Assembly (NCBI GenBank): GCA_949127775.1
Contig: CASBQF010000066.1
Location: 1 to 64,000 of the forward strand
Reading direction: 5' to 3'
Source of the DNA: Oscillatoriales cyanobacterium PMM_0080
Lineage (GTDB): Bacteria; Cyanobacteriota; Cyanobacteriia; Cyanobacteriales; Microcoleaceae
Length of the DNA: 64,000 bases
A program made the translations under genes and the position numbers. This document shows positions 53,582 through 62,985 of this stretch, piece by piece. Positions within the stretch are counted from its first letter, which is position 1; every line of letters begins with the position of its first letter. The notes under the pieces are model-generated. The model ran no database searches, had not been told where the DNA came from, and saw nothing but the letters and a program-made list of their open reading frames with translations.

Positions 53582-53815
53582 TTACCGCGTCCCCGTACCG
53601 TCACTTTTGGGGTTCCCGTTGGGATCTGGTTCGTATTTTTTTTGTTGATTTTTCAACACGAATCTTTGTGCAACTTTCAAGACTGTGGGGGTCGATCTGT
53701 TTGTGGAGTTGCTGATAGGTCGAGCCGCGTTTGCGATGTCGATCGTACTCACTTGCAAGCAGACCGCCAGAGTTGCGGTTGTTGTGAGCTGAATCAAAGT
53801 ACGCATAGTGTTCAT
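53582..53815 (-). CDS. Small secreted peptide ending in GTGTR
   Basis: 77 aa. From MNTMRTLIQLTTTATLAVCL a signal peptide runs to about A-N-A-A, then a 45-residue mature part: RPISNSTNRSTPTVLKVAQR, FVLKNQQKKYEPDPNGNPKS and the C terminus D-G-T-G-T-R. Cyanobacterial secreted peptides of PatS/PatX type also have a signal peptide and a C-terminal RG(S/T)GR-like motif, and many other short cyanobacterial exported proteins end G-x-G-T-R. The frame is open to ATG 53851, but the second Met gives a proper signal peptide. Convergent with nadB, stops 10 bp apart. Confidence 0.65.
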   Translation of the reverse strand: MNTMRTLIQLTTTATLAVCLQVSTIDIANAARPISNSTNRSTPTVLKVAQRFVLKNQQKKYEPDPNGNPKSDGTGTR

Positions 53816-53851
53816 AGTTTTGTCCCAATCACGGAAGTAGATGCACTTCAT

Positions 53852-54466
53852 GTATAACCTATTATATATGTCAACTTCCGTATTTCTACTGATATCTTTA
53901 CATTTGCTTTAATTAATTTTAGTAAATATACGTAAACCCTTCAAATCCAGGCTTTTTGGTCATTTGAATCTGTTTTATGGTTTCAGTTTATGAGTTTTTT
54001 AATATTTTTTAACATTTACAGTTTTGGACGCAGAAGCTCTAACTTATCTAGGCTGTAATCATAAGCTGTTGTGCATCTAGATTGTCTATGGTATCAGAGG
54101 GGCAGAGGGGAAGAGCCAGAGGGGGAAAGAGGTATCGAAGCAAAATGTACAATTTTAAATTTACAATAGACAAGATTGCAAAAATGACTAGGACGGGCTT
54201 TCCTGCCCGTTCCACAAAAAACATTTTTTCTTGTGGAACAGGCATCTTGCCTGTTACAAAATTTAATTAAAATGAATTTTGCAATCTTGTCTTTTCTGGA
54301 CGGGCGAGACATCCCACAAGAAGCATAGAAATTGTAAGTTATTAAATTTTCATTCCTTAGTAGATTCTGAGTGTAATTTCTAGCGCGCGCCTTAAGCGCT
54401 CTACAAGTAGAGTCTGCGTGTAAGTCCTAATATTTTTTCAAAGTGTATCTAATGACAGATGACCGA
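53852..54466. other. Spacer with palindromic elements, no gene
   Basis: AT-rich 600-bp gap between the secreted-peptide gene and the CHASE2 gene. It holds the promoter region of the former, the 54169-54291 element and an adjoining partial relative (54292-54358: GGGCGAGACATCCCACAAG, then AAATTGTAAGTTATTAAATT). No credible coding frame. Confidence 0.7.
54169..54291. mobile_element. 123-bp palindromic MITE-like element, copy C
   Basis: Ends GACAAGATTGCAAAA / TTTTGCAATCTTGTC as in the 8113 copy, but the core orientation is that of the 6301 copy (GGACGGGCTTTCCTGCCCGT on the left, CTTGTGGAACAGGCATCTTG on the right). Confidence 0.85.
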
Positions 54467-56569
54467 TTAATAAAACCGATATTGATTTTTCCCTAGTTTC
54501 TTAGCAGAATACATCGCACAATCGGCATTTTTGACTAAAATCTCTGGCTCTTGACAGTCAATTGGATACAAACTAATGCCAATACTTGTAGTTACAAAAA
54601 CTGTATGTTCTTCTAAAATAAAAGGCTGCATGATGGCATCGCAAATTTTTTCAGCTACTTTGGCAGCTTCCTCGCGGCCGGGAATTGCGGGTAAAATGAC
54701 TGTAAATTCGTCGCCGCCCAACCGAGAAATAATATCGCTACCGCGCAAGCATTTTTTGAGCCGAATGGCAACTGTTTTTAAGAGCAAATCCCCCATGTTG
54801 TGTCCGAGAGTATCGTTGATTGACTTAAATCCATCTAAATCTAAAAACAGTAAAGCTATCAATTCCTGATTGCTGGAGGCTCTTTCTAGAGAAGAATGCA
54901 GCGACTGGTAGAACATTTGGCGGTTGGGCAAGCCGGTGAGGGCATCGTGATAGGCTTGGTGGGTGAGTTCAGCATTTTTTTGTTCTAGGGCCTCTTCTCG
55001 GCGTTTGCGATCGGTAATATCTCTGATTGCTCCGACTAAAAATAGGTTCCCCGCAGCATCTTTGTGGAGGGATCTTTTAGTCGAAATCAGGTGCGTAATT
55101 CCGTGAGCGTCGGTAAAACATTCTTCATTTTCTAGCGGTTGGTAAGTTTGTAATGCTAGTTCGTCTTGCTGCCAAAATATATCGGCTTCGGCTTGGGGAA
55201 ATAAATCGTAGTCTGTGCGACTGGTTAAAACTTCTAAAGAATAGCCGATAAATCTACAATATGCCTGATTCAAAACCACCCAGCGGTGATTTCGATCTTT
55301 GACAAAAATCGGGTCGGGAATTGTATCGATTAGCGATTGTAAAAATTCTTTAGATCGTTTTAATTCTTCTTGCAACTGAGCTAGATAACCGACAACTGCG
55401 CAGCCAGAACCCAAAAGACTCAGGATTGGAGGAATTAACGGCAGCCACAAACCGGCTAAAAAGGCTAAGTATAAAGTGGCACTCAAGCCTAGACAGATAC
55501 TTAACAAACAGCAAGCCGATCGACCGATCGATCGCACGTTCCAACTGACGCTTGCCCCCGCCCAAGACCACAGTAAAATCCACAGCCACTCCGCAGCTTC
55601 GGGCCACACTTTGATACCTGTGCGCCCGTCCAGTGCAGCACTCAAAATTTGGCTCAAAAAATGAGCCTGAAGCTCAACTCCCGGTATTAGCTGAGGAGGA
55701 GCAAACAAACCGGAACTGTAAGCATTTTGGTTAAAGTCTTTGAGGCTGGGGGCAGTAGAGCCGATCAACACAGCGCGCGATCGTACAAAATCTGATGGTA
55801 CTTTGTCAGAAAGCACATCGCTCATCGATACAGTACGAAAACTGCCGATCGGCCCACGCAGATTAGCGAGAATTTGATAGCCGCGACTGTCCGATCGCAC
55901 GTAAGCACCGTCATTCGGTTGAAAAGGCTGAAAAACCCCTTTGCCTAACTGCAAGTATTTAGGATTGACTGTGGCTGGTTCAGGGGAAATCTCTTCGCGT
56001 TCGAGGTAAAGCAAAGCCAGTTTGAGCGCGAAACTTTCATGAGTTTTGCCATCTCCGGGCCAAGCATAAAGCAAAGTTCGACGCACCTTACCGTCAGCGT
56101 CGATGATCACGTTGTTGAAACCGATGCGATCGAGCTTGTCAAGTACCGGAGGTGGCCGAACTCCCAACCTGGTTTCGTCTGGCATCAACTCAATGCCGAT
56201 TAAATTGGGAATAGTTTTAAAAGTTTTGAGCAATTCGGCGTTACCCGGTTGAGTTGGCAAATCTCGGTAAACGTCGAGCCCGATCGCCCGCGGCTTAAGG
56301 GCGTGCAATTTTTGCAGCAATTGGGCCAACACAGCATCCGAAATTGGATAGCCGTATTTCTGCAAGTCAGCTTCCTTAATTTCGACAATGGCGATGCGCG
56401 AGTCAATTGGTTCGGCGGGCCGCCAGCGCACAAAGCGATCGAAAGCAGCCCATTCCCACGCCTGCAAAAATCCGAAACAGCGCAGTACAATAACCGTACT
56501 AGCAACGGCACTCGCAGTAATCAAGACTCGGCGTTCTCCATCGAGCCATTTTTTGATAGTTTCTAGCAT
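54467..56569 (-). CDS. CHASE2-PAS-GGDEF diguanylate cyclase
   Basis: 700 aa sensor enzyme. One N-terminal helix (VLITASAVASTVIVLRCFGF), a periplasmic CHASE2 domain at about 40-310 (FDRFVRWRPAEPIDSRIAIV, RAIGLDVYRDLP, RAVLIGSTAPSLKDF), three helices at about 325-395, a PAS/PAC at about 405-530 (IDTIPDPIFVKDRNHRWVVL, FLVGAIRDITDRKRREEALE) and GGDEF at about 540-700. The active loop RLGGDEFTVILP is intact, and R-G-S-D five residues upstream is the inhibitory I-site, so it should make cyclic di-GMP with product feedback. No EAL domain. ATG at 56569. Confidence 0.95.
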   Translation of the reverse strand: MLETIKKWLDGERRVLITASAVASTVIVLRCFGFLQAWEWAAFDRFVRWRPAEPIDSRIAIVEIKEADLQKYGYPISDAVLAQLLQKLHALKPRAIGLDVYRDLPTQPGNAELLKTFKTIPNLIGIELMPDETRLGVRPPPVLDKLDRIGFNNVIIDADGKVRRTLLYAWPGDGKTHESFALKLALLYLEREEISPEPATVNPKYLQLGKGVFQPFQPNDGAYVRSDSRGYQILANLRGPIGSFRTVSMSDVLSDKVPSDFVRSRAVLIGSTAPSLKDFNQNAYSSGLFAPPQLIPGVELQAHFLSQILSAALDGRTGIKVWPEAAEWLWILLWSWAGASVSWNVRSIGRSACCLLSICLGLSATLYLAFLAGLWLPLIPPILSLLGSGCAVVGYLAQLQEELKRSKEFLQSLIDTIPDPIFVKDRNHRWVVLNQAYCRFIGYSLEVLTSRTDYDLFPQAEADIFWQQDELALQTYQPLENEECFTDAHGITHLISTKRSLHKDAAGNLFLVGAIRDITDRKRREEALEQKNAELTHQAYHDALTGLPNRQMFYQSLHSSLERASSNQELIALLFLDLDGFKSINDTLGHNMGDLLLKTVAIRLKKCLRGSDIISRLGGDEFTVILPAIPGREEAAKVAEKICDAIMQPFILEEHTVFVTTSIGISLYPIDCQEPEILVKNADCAMYSAKKLGKNQYRFY

Positions 56570-57480
56570 ATTTTTGAGATTTTTACCTCGCTAGTCGAGT
56601 ATTTAAGCTACTACTACGTATAGCTTTTACATCTGGGGGGCGAGCGATCTGTCGATTTTAGATTTTAGATTTTAGACTTTAGATTATCTAATTTTTGGGT
56701 TTTTCGGTGCGGGCGATCGGCTGCAACGGCATAAACTGGCTTTTCAACCAAAATATGTCATTCCAACAATCACTCTGGAAGCCGAAACGGAATTGTGAGG
56801 GTTTTTGTGTCAAAGTCCTAGTATTTATTCGCAGCGATCGCATTACACACCCACAACTTGTTTGAAACTTATTCGCTGTAACTAATTTTTAGTATAGCAA
56901 CCGCCAAGACAGTTAAGAGCTTCTTAATTTATGAAACCATATACTTTTTTGCATTCTGCTTTTCGCCATATTTTTTTAGGAATCCTGCGCAATTTTAGAT
57001 CGATTTCGGTTGCATCGTCAGATGATTTAACCTTTCTAGAACCATCCTAAATGATTTTCTATGTACTACCAGTAGGGACACGGCACTGCCGTGTCCCTAC
57101 TGCCGTGTCCCTACTGATGGATTTTGGGGAAATCACATTTATGTTCGCGACCTAGGTAATGATTTAGGATTGCTATAGTTCCATTAGATTAATTTCGCAG
57201 CATGAAACAAATATCAACCAAGTTAAAAACTAGGATGTTTTATGCAAAAAAAAACTAAAATTTGCTCTCTAATATCGTTTCCGCTTGCATCAGTATTATT
57301 CAAACATTCAACAGTCAAATCTCTCAATTCCGGCTGTCCCGTAATGATAAGCGAGGAAAATGCACGTACCGTTTCTGGCGCGCCCGATTAATTGTAGGGA
57401 CACGGCACTGCCGTGTCCTAATTTCGAGTAATATTAATTTCGATGCAACCAGAATTAATCTAAAATATCAAATTTTTCGA
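56570..57480. other. Repeat-bearing spacer of 0.9 kb, no gene
   Basis: Contains a TTTTAGA-type heptamer tract (56653-56689), a TATAGCAACCGCC word (56894), GGACACGGC palindromes (57072-57115 and 57393-57421) and AT-rich sequence. A short open frame at 57262-57519 reads through the repeat and into the VKOR gene and is not credible. Confidence 0.65.
57072..57115. repeat. GGGACACGGCACTGCCGTGTCCC palindrome with partial second copy
   Basis: A perfect GGGACACGGCACTGCCGTGT palindrome followed by CTACTGCCGTGTCCCTACTG, a duplicated half. Another full copy is at 57397-57420. Confidence 0.85.
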
Positions 57481-58404
57481 TCAATTTTGAAAGTTGCGTG
57501 GGCCGGTGTAACCGGATAACTCAGCGAGTTTATCCAAAGTTTGCGTCCCCGAATAAAACTGACCTTGAATCTCCCAAGTCGGGAAACCTTTAACATTTGC
57601 AGCAGCAGCTTGGCAAATTTCTGCGCGGGAATTTTGCCCCCTCGGATCGCATTCAAAATAATCAATTATTTTGGCTGCTTCTTTGCCGAACAGCATTTTT
57701 TGATCGTGACAGTGGGGACACCAGTAAGCGCCGTATTCTTTAGCGCCGATTTGTCGGAGATGGCGGGCTAAAGCAATTTGTGCGGGCGCGGAGGTGGTAG
57801 TGACGACAGGGGGTACAATTCCTGGGGTAGAGACAGAAGCAGCAGGCGCGCTGACGCTGTTGTAAAGTCCCAATGCGCCGATCGAACTTACCATCGCCAC
57901 CAAAATGCCTGTAAACACCAATTGCCCGATATCTTCCCACTCGCGGCCGACTAGCACTAGCACAAACAGTGACAGCGAAAATACGGCGGAACTAATGCAG
58001 TAAATACACAGTTCCTTAATTTCAAAAGCCATCAAATACACTAAATAGCTACTGAAAATTACCATCGCAGCGGTGATGATAAATAGGGCTTGCCAAGTCC
58101 ATTTTTCCAGTTGAGAGTGTAGTCCTTTGTTGGTGTCGGGATTTACAGCTTTGGGAGCGAATGCCAGAATTGCTATGCTCAGGTAAGCCAGACAGCCTAA
58201 CAAACTTAAAGGTACTGTGCCAAAGGCAGTAGCGTAGGGACTGTTGAGAACTTTGTCGCAGCCGCTGGTGGGACAAATGACCGAGCCTGTCGTGAATTTA
58301 GCGATCGTGAGATAGGCTGTTTCTACGACGCCGATGGCTGCGATCGCTCCCATCACAGTCCTAGACCAGCGATGAATCCAAGGGGTTGAACGTCGGCGAA
58401 TCAT
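57481..58404 (-). CDS. VKOR-thioredoxin fusion (disulfide-forming enzyme)
   Basis: 307 aa. The VKOR domain (1-175, four to five helices) has the loop Cys pair in SVICPTSGCDKVLNSPYATA and the active CxxC in KELCIYCISSAVF. The periplasmic/lumenal thioredoxin-like domain (about 210-307) has YWCPHCHDQKMLFGKEA with C-P-H-C, cis-Pro region KGFPTWEIQGQFYSG. This fused enzyme oxidises thiols of exported and lumenal proteins and passes electrons to quinone; in cyanobacteria it supports photosystem assembly. ATG at 58404. Confidence 0.95.
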   Translation of the reverse strand: MIRRRSTPWIHRWSRTVMGAIAAIGVVETAYLTIAKFTTGSVICPTSGCDKVLNSPYATAFGTVPLSLLGCLAYLSIAILAFAPKAVNPDTNKGLHSQLEKWTWQALFIITAAMVIFSSYLVYLMAFEIKELCIYCISSAVFSLSLFVLVLVGREWEDIGQLVFTGILVAMVSSIGALGLYNSVSAPAASVSTPGIVPPVVTTTSAPAQIALARHLRQIGAKEYGAYWCPHCHDQKMLFGKEAAKIIDYFECDPRGQNSRAEICQAAAANVKGFPTWEIQGQFYSGTQTLDKLAELSGYTGPRNFQN

Positions 58405-58410
58405 TTTTCT

Positions 58411-58621
58411 ATTTGGTTATTGGTTGTTGGTTATTTGTTATTGGTTGTTGGTTATTTGTTATTGGTTGTTGGTTGTTGGTTATTGGTTATTGGTTATTGG
58501 TTATTGGTTATTGGTTATTTGTTATTTGTTATTTGTTGTAATCGTAACAACTAACAACTAACAACTAACAACTAACAACTAACAACTAACAACTAACAAC
58601 TAACAATTAACAACTAACAAA
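58411..58621. repeat. TTGGTTATT and AACAACTA tandem tracts facing each other
   Basis: 58411-58540 is built of TTGGTTATTGGTTGTTGGTT-type octamers and heptamers; 58548-58621 is ten AACAACTA/ACAACTA units. The two tracts are roughly inverse complementary, so the transcript could form a long imperfect hairpin between the btpA and VKOR genes. Confidence 0.9.
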
Positions 58622-59509
58622 TTATCCTTTCCCAATTTTACTTGTTACTTTTCCTAGTTCAGATGCTTGATGGCCAGCACCGTTAACCTGACTATTTTCC
58701 TCTTTTTCTACCAAGCCGCGACGGGCTGCTTCTACAAACTGACTGACGCGGATCGGATCGATCGGTTGTTCGATGCGCCCGTTTCGCTTCAGGGAACTTG
58801 AGACAATTACGCCGTCAGCCGCCCGCATGAGAGTGGAAATGTTTTCCCACGACGCGCCACTGCCGATGAAAACTGGAATTCCGGCCGCTGCTGCACTTGC
58901 AAGTTCCAAGTCTTCGAGATTGGGAGGGCTGCCGGTTGTCCAGCCGGAGAGGATTACGGCATCGGCTAAGGCGCGTCCGATCGTCTCAGAGACGGCTGTG
59001 GTCAAGTTGGGGCTGCCTAGGGGTCGCCCGTGCTTGACTAACACGTCTGCTAATATTTTGACATCGCTGCCCAATTCTCGCCGATAGCGCAGTAGCTGGT
59101 GAGCTTGGCCTTCGATTAAGCCTTGATCTGTGGCCGTGACGCCGGTGAGGACGTTGACTCGGATGAATTGGGCTCCTGTGCAGGAGGCGATGGCGATCGC
59201 GCTGTGGGCGTCGTTTCGCAGGACGTTGATGCCGATCGGCAAAGTCACCAGATTTGTTAGCCTCTCGACTATTAGAGTCATCGCGCTCACAACAGCCGGA
59301 TCTACGCTGTCTTTGGCAAAAGGAGCGTCGAAAAAGTTCTCAACTATGATACCGTTTGCGCCGCCAGAAGCCAGCGCTGTAGCCTCTTGCTCGGCTCTTG
59401 AGATAATAGCTTTGAGGTTCCCGCCCCAGCGGGGAGAAGTTGGTAGAGGCTGTAGATGTACGACACCGATTATGGGATTCGGCGTTTTGAATATTTGTTT
59501 TAAGTCCAC
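58622..59509 (-). CDS. btpA: BtpA, photosystem I biogenesis protein
   Basis: 295 aa TIM-barrel protein of the BtpA/SgcQ family. NPIIGVVHLQPLPTSPRWGG, IIVENFFDAPFAKDSVDPAV, PIGINVLRNDAHSAIAIA, FIRVNVLTGVTATDQGLIEG, DVLVKHGRPLG and PVFIGSGASWENISTLMRAA are family motifs. In Synechocystis BtpA stabilises photosystem I reaction-centre proteins. The C-terminal 25 residues (EKEENSQVNGAGHQASELGK) look variable. ATG at 59509. Confidence 0.94.
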   Translation of the reverse strand: MDLKQIFKTPNPIIGVVHLQPLPTSPRWGGNLKAIISRAEQEATALASGGANGIIVENFFDAPFAKDSVDPAVVSAMTLIVERLTNLVTLPIGINVLRNDAHSAIAIASCTGAQFIRVNVLTGVTATDQGLIEGQAHQLLRYRRELGSDVKILADVLVKHGRPLGSPNLTTAVSETIGRALADAVILSGWTTGSPPNLEDLELASAAAAGIPVFIGSGASWENISTLMRAADGVIVSSSLKRNGRIEQPIDPIRVSQFVEAARRGLVEKEENSQVNGAGHQASELGKVTSKIGKG

Positions 59510-59674
59510 GGGTTTCCTGAAACCACCAAGTTGACTGACGGCTGACGGCGAATTTTGACGGTATATTTTAGAATTCTATATGCACGGGGTCGATTCGGTT
59601 GACTCAATCGGGCAACTAAGTTGTGAAAACCCCTAATTCAGCAGCATTTTTTGGTTTTCGATCGAGGTTAATTC

Positions 59675-60655
59675 TTGAAAATTGCACTCATAATTTTGGC
59701 TGTGATCGCAGGATTGTTGACAGTGCTGGAAGTGTTGTTGCGCGTGCTGTTAGGTTTTGGCAATCCCTTGATTTACATTGCCGATGCGGAGTGTGGCTAT
59801 CTGTTGGCGCCTTCCCAGAGGGTGCGCCGTTTGCGCAACTGGATTGAGATTAACCAGTATTCGATGCGATCGCCCTCGATCGCCCCACTTCCCCTTCCCG
59901 AAACTCTGCGCGTCTTGCTGTTGGGAGATTCCGTTGCTAATGGCGGTTGGTGGACTAATCAGACAGACACCATATCAGAAATCATGACTCGGCAGTTGAG
60001 GCGGCAACTACCAAATCTGGCAACCAATTCACAACTGTATTCAAAAGTCAAGTATTCCGAATCTGAAGTTCTCAACTGCTCAGCCAATTCTTGGGGGCCG
60101 AGGAATCAACTTGCTTACATTAAACGATTCGGCCTTTTCGGGGCAGAAGTTTTGGTGTTGCTGCTGAATACGGACGATTTGTTTGGATCAGCTCCGAATA
60201 GTGCGGTAGTTGGGCGCGATCGATCTTATCCCGATCGCCAACCCGTGTTAGCTACAGTAGAGCTATTGAGTCGCTATCTACTGCCACGGTTCGGGAGCCA
60301 ATTGTTAGCACCAGCAGAAAGTGGCGATTTAGTCGGCCTCAACTTAGAAGCCATTCGCCAAATCAATACCGAAGCAGCAAGAGCCAACATTCAGTTTTTG
60401 CTGAGCCTCACGCCCAAACGGCACGAATTCGGCGAGCCGGGCCCTTTTGACTGGGAAGTCAAGGCTCGATTGCGTCTCGCCGAATTCGTCGAAAGTGAGA
60501 AAATTACTTACATAGATTTTCTTCCTATTTTTAATTCAGCGACGGAACTGCCAAATTTGTATCGAGATAGCATTCACCTCAATCCTCAAGGTAATCAGCT
60601 CGTTAGCCAAACTATCAGTTATCAAATAGCCGTTCTTGTTTGGGAGAAATTGTAA
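59675..60655 (+). CDS. Membrane-anchored SGNH/GDSL-family hydrolase
   Basis: 326 aa. N-terminal helix (IALIILAVIAGLLTVLEVLL), then the SGNH fold: block I RVLLLGDSVANGGWWTNQT (G-D-S), block III-like NCSANSWGPRNQLAYIKRF (Asn), and block V LYRDSIHLNPQGNQLVSQTI with the D-x-x-H pair. Such enzymes are lipases, esterases or polysaccharide deacetylases; the substrate is unknown. Start TTG at 59675; an alternative Met is not available before the helix. Confidence 0.85.
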   Translation: MKIALIILAVIAGLLTVLEVLLRVLLGFGNPLIYIADAECGYLLAPSQRVRRLRNWIEINQYSMRSPSIAPLPLPETLRVLLLGDSVANGGWWTNQTDTISEIMTRQLRRQLPNLATNSQLYSKVKYSESEVLNCSANSWGPRNQLAYIKRFGLFGAEVLVLLLNTDDLFGSAPNSAVVGRDRSYPDRQPVLATVELLSRYLLPRFGSQLLAPAESGDLVGLNLEAIRQINTEAARANIQFLLSLTPKRHEFGEPGPFDWEVKARLRLAEFVESEKITYIDFLPIFNSATELPNLYRDSIHLNPQGNQLVSQTISYQIAVLVWEKL

Positions 60656-60749
60656 TATCGAATCCGGTTGCACGGGCACAGCTACCTAACTTTCCAAACA
60701 ACAAACCCAAACTGTAGAAGCACCCGGAAACGACATAATTTGTCTCGAT

Positions 60750-61847
60750 CTAATTAACTTGCAAAGTAGGCTCTAGCTCTTTCGGATACCAAGCTTGACC
60801 GTCGAGAGCCATTTGCTCGATCGAACTCGCCAGCCGTAGAGCTTTCAGAGCTTGTTCTCCCCCAACAGAAGGCTGATTTCCACCCCGCACGCAATTAATA
60901 AAATGCTCCAATTCTGCGTGGAGCGGTTCAATATTGCTGGTGTAAACTTTCTCGATCAACCCATCTTGACGGTAAAGCACCTGACCGTAATCTGTCACGT
61001 AATTAGCGGTTGTTTGTCGGTGAATCAAGATTTCGTTGTTGAGAAAATCTGCCTCTGTCAGAGAATTCTTGCAATGAGCCACTATTGAACGAAGTTTGCG
61101 GTGCGTCACCTTGCTCGCAGTCAAAGTGGCCACAATGCCGTTAGCAAAGTTCAACGTCGCTGTCACGTAGTCTAAATAACCTGAATCTGAGGCCCTGCTG
61201 CCGCTGGCTGTCAGCTTCACCACACGGGAATCTGCCAATTCCAGAAGCAAATCGATGTCGTGGATCATTAAATCCAAAACTACCGATACGTCGTTTGCCC
61301 GATCGGAATAAGGACTCATCCGGTGAGCTTCCAATGCCAGTAGCTCTTCAGTTTTCAGCACTTTGCCGAGTTCCTGAAAAGCTGGATTGAAGCGCTCAAT
61401 ATGACCCACCTGCAAAATCCGGTGGGCTTCAGCAGCCGCATTGACCAAAGATTCGGCTTCAGCAATACTAGCGGCGATCGGTTTTTCAATTAAAACGTGA
61501 ACTCCCGCTTGGAGACAAGACATCCCCACAGCGTGGTGCAGGCGAGTTGGAACGGCGACGCAAACTGCATCTACGTGGGCAAGCAAATCTCGGTAGTCTT
61601 CAAAGAAGCGAACCCGGTATTTGCTTGCTACATCAATTCCCCGCTCTACATTTATATCTGAAACACCCACGAGCTCGATATCTTTTAGCAAGCTCAGAAC
61701 TCGCGTGTGGTGCTGGCCCATATTGCCAACCCCAATTACCCCAATGCGAAGGGGTTCGGGTTGACTTCGCTGGCCGAAAACATTTCCGTATCCCAATGAC
61801 ATCCTATCTAGCACTCCTGGATTCTCCTCCACCACCACAGGAATCAA
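60750..61847 (-). CDS. Gfo/Idh/MocA-family dehydrogenase
   Basis: 365 aa NAD(P)-dependent oxidoreductase. Rossmann loop RIGVIGVGNMGQHHTRVLSL, then VCVAVPTRLHHAVGMSCLQA, the catalytic-lysine motif HVLIEKPIAASIAEAESLVN, and LQVGHIERFNPAFQELGKVL. LDLMIHDIDLLLELADSRVV supplies the conserved H-D-I-D. Likely a sugar or UDP-sugar oxidoreductase. The first 30 residues before the fold are extra; the start may be Met 17. Clearly different from BvdR at 8293, lacking the HIEHIELLGG block. Confidence 0.88.
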   Translation of the reverse strand: MIPVVVEENPGVLDRMSLGYGNVFGQRSQPEPLRIGVIGVGNMGQHHTRVLSLLKDIELVGVSDINVERGIDVASKYRVRFFEDYRDLLAHVDAVCVAVPTRLHHAVGMSCLQAGVHVLIEKPIAASIAEAESLVNAAAEAHRILQVGHIERFNPAFQELGKVLKTEELLALEAHRMSPYSDRANDVSVVLDLMIHDIDLLLELADSRVVKLTASGSRASDSGYLDYVTATLNFANGIVATLTASKVTHRKLRSIVAHCKNSLTEADFLNNEILIHRQTTANYVTDYGQVLYRQDGLIEKVYTSNIEPLHAELEHFINCVRGGNQPSVGGEQALKALRLASSIEQMALDGQAWYPKELEPTLQVN

Positions 61848-62151
61848 GCCTTTTGGCTTCCTTCAGCTACTCACAGCCATCCAGATAGTACCACAGTCAA
61901 ACTATTTGTGAAGAATTTCTAAGAGAAGGCAGAAGGTTTTTAAAGGAAGAGGGCAGAAGGCAGACGGCAGACGGCAGAAGGAATCAAATAAAATTGCTAT
62001 TAATTGGATATTGACAAAATTGATGAAATATGCCACGAAGCGCGCTCGATCGCCCTCCGCATCGGAACCACACAAATCCGCGCATATGTTAAGAATTCGG
62101 ATAGTTACGTGCGATCGTTTTGTGCGATCGAATACAGTTAAATAAAATCTG

Positions 62152-62823
62152 ATGAGGCAGACGATGAATCAGAAACAAAGGCAGAGATTGGGAAGTGCGA
62201 TCGCCAGCACAATGTTAAGTTTTGCAGTTTTATCCTTAGCAGGTACTGACAAAGCACAAGCCGCCGTCCTCACCTACAATTTTCAAGTGGAACGGGGTGG
62301 AGGTAGTGGTTTTTTCAAGTTGAGTAATTCCTCACTGACAGGAATAGGATCTGAAAAACTTGCAGTTGGTGAGGGAAGATTTAACACTTTTGCCACGGCC
62401 TCTGCCTCTAGAAATTACTACGATTTAGCAGGGGCTATAGCTTTATTTTTTGAAGGCGATTTTCGCGGACTGCAAACAGGCAACTACGAAAGAGAGATTA
62501 GAGAAATTGATCTTCCCGACGTACCAGGAGGGCCTTTTTACGTCAAATATGACAGGAGGGCATCTTGGTTTATATCTAGCAACGGGTCGAGCAGTCTTGG
62601 TATGTGGCCATCTTATTTCTCGGGGTATGGTGAGACAATAATTAGCAACAGGGAGCGTGTTCTTGCCATAGACGGACGTACAATTATCAACGATGCGAAG
62701 GTTTCTTACACCCTAGTGGATACCGCAGCCGAACCAGTTCCCGAACCAATTACGATGGCAGGGACAGCTTTAGCATTGGCAGGTTTAAGCTGGTTGAAAC
62801 ACCAGAAAAAAGTGGCAGCTTGA
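62152..62823 (+). CDS. PEP-CTERM sorting-signal exported protein
   Basis: 223 aa. A signal peptide (LGSAIASTMLSFAVLSLAGT, cleavage near A-Q-A-A) leads into a beta-rich domain (VLTYNFQVERGGGSGFFKLS, YYDLAGAIALFFEGDFRG) and the C-terminal PEP-CTERM signal: P-V-P-E-P-I-T then MAGTALALAGLSWLKH and basic tail Q-K-K. The tail is recognised by exosortase and directs the protein to the surface or exopolysaccharide. Function of the domain unknown. A second Met (62164) is an alternative start. Confidence 0.9.
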   Translation: MRQTMNQKQRQRLGSAIASTMLSFAVLSLAGTDKAQAAVLTYNFQVERGGGSGFFKLSNSSLTGIGSEKLAVGEGRFNTFATASASRNYYDLAGAIALFFEGDFRGLQTGNYEREIREIDLPDVPGGPFYVKYDRRASWFISSNGSSSLGMWPSYFSGYGETIISNRERVLAIDGRTIINDAKVSYTLVDTAAEPVPEPITMAGTALALAGLSWLKHQKKVAA

Positions 62824-62849
62824 CGCGTGCGGCTGTTAACAATTAAGCA

Positions 62850-62966
62850 GGTGCATATGCGAGCAAATATATCTGTAGGGGCGAAGCATGACCTCCGTAA
62901 ATATGAGATTATAACTAATAACTTATATGCGGTCATGCTTCGCCCTCTTCAAAAGTGAGATGCACC
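62850..62966. mobile_element. Palindromic element, GGTGCATCTCA family, copy C
   Basis: Ends GGTGCATATGCGAGC and AAGTGAGATGCACC; arms GGGGCGAAGCATGACC / GCGGTCATGCTTCGCCC. Opposite orientation to copies A and B. Flanked by ATTAAGCAG (overlapping the first base) and ATTAAGTAG, a possible imperfect 8-9 bp duplication. Confidence 0.8.
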
Positions 62967-62985
62967 AAGATTAAGTAGTCAGCAA

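Noticed and set aside
57262..57519. 85-codon frame before the VKOR gene
   Set aside because: Reads through a GGACACGGC repeat and antisense into the VKOR 3' end.
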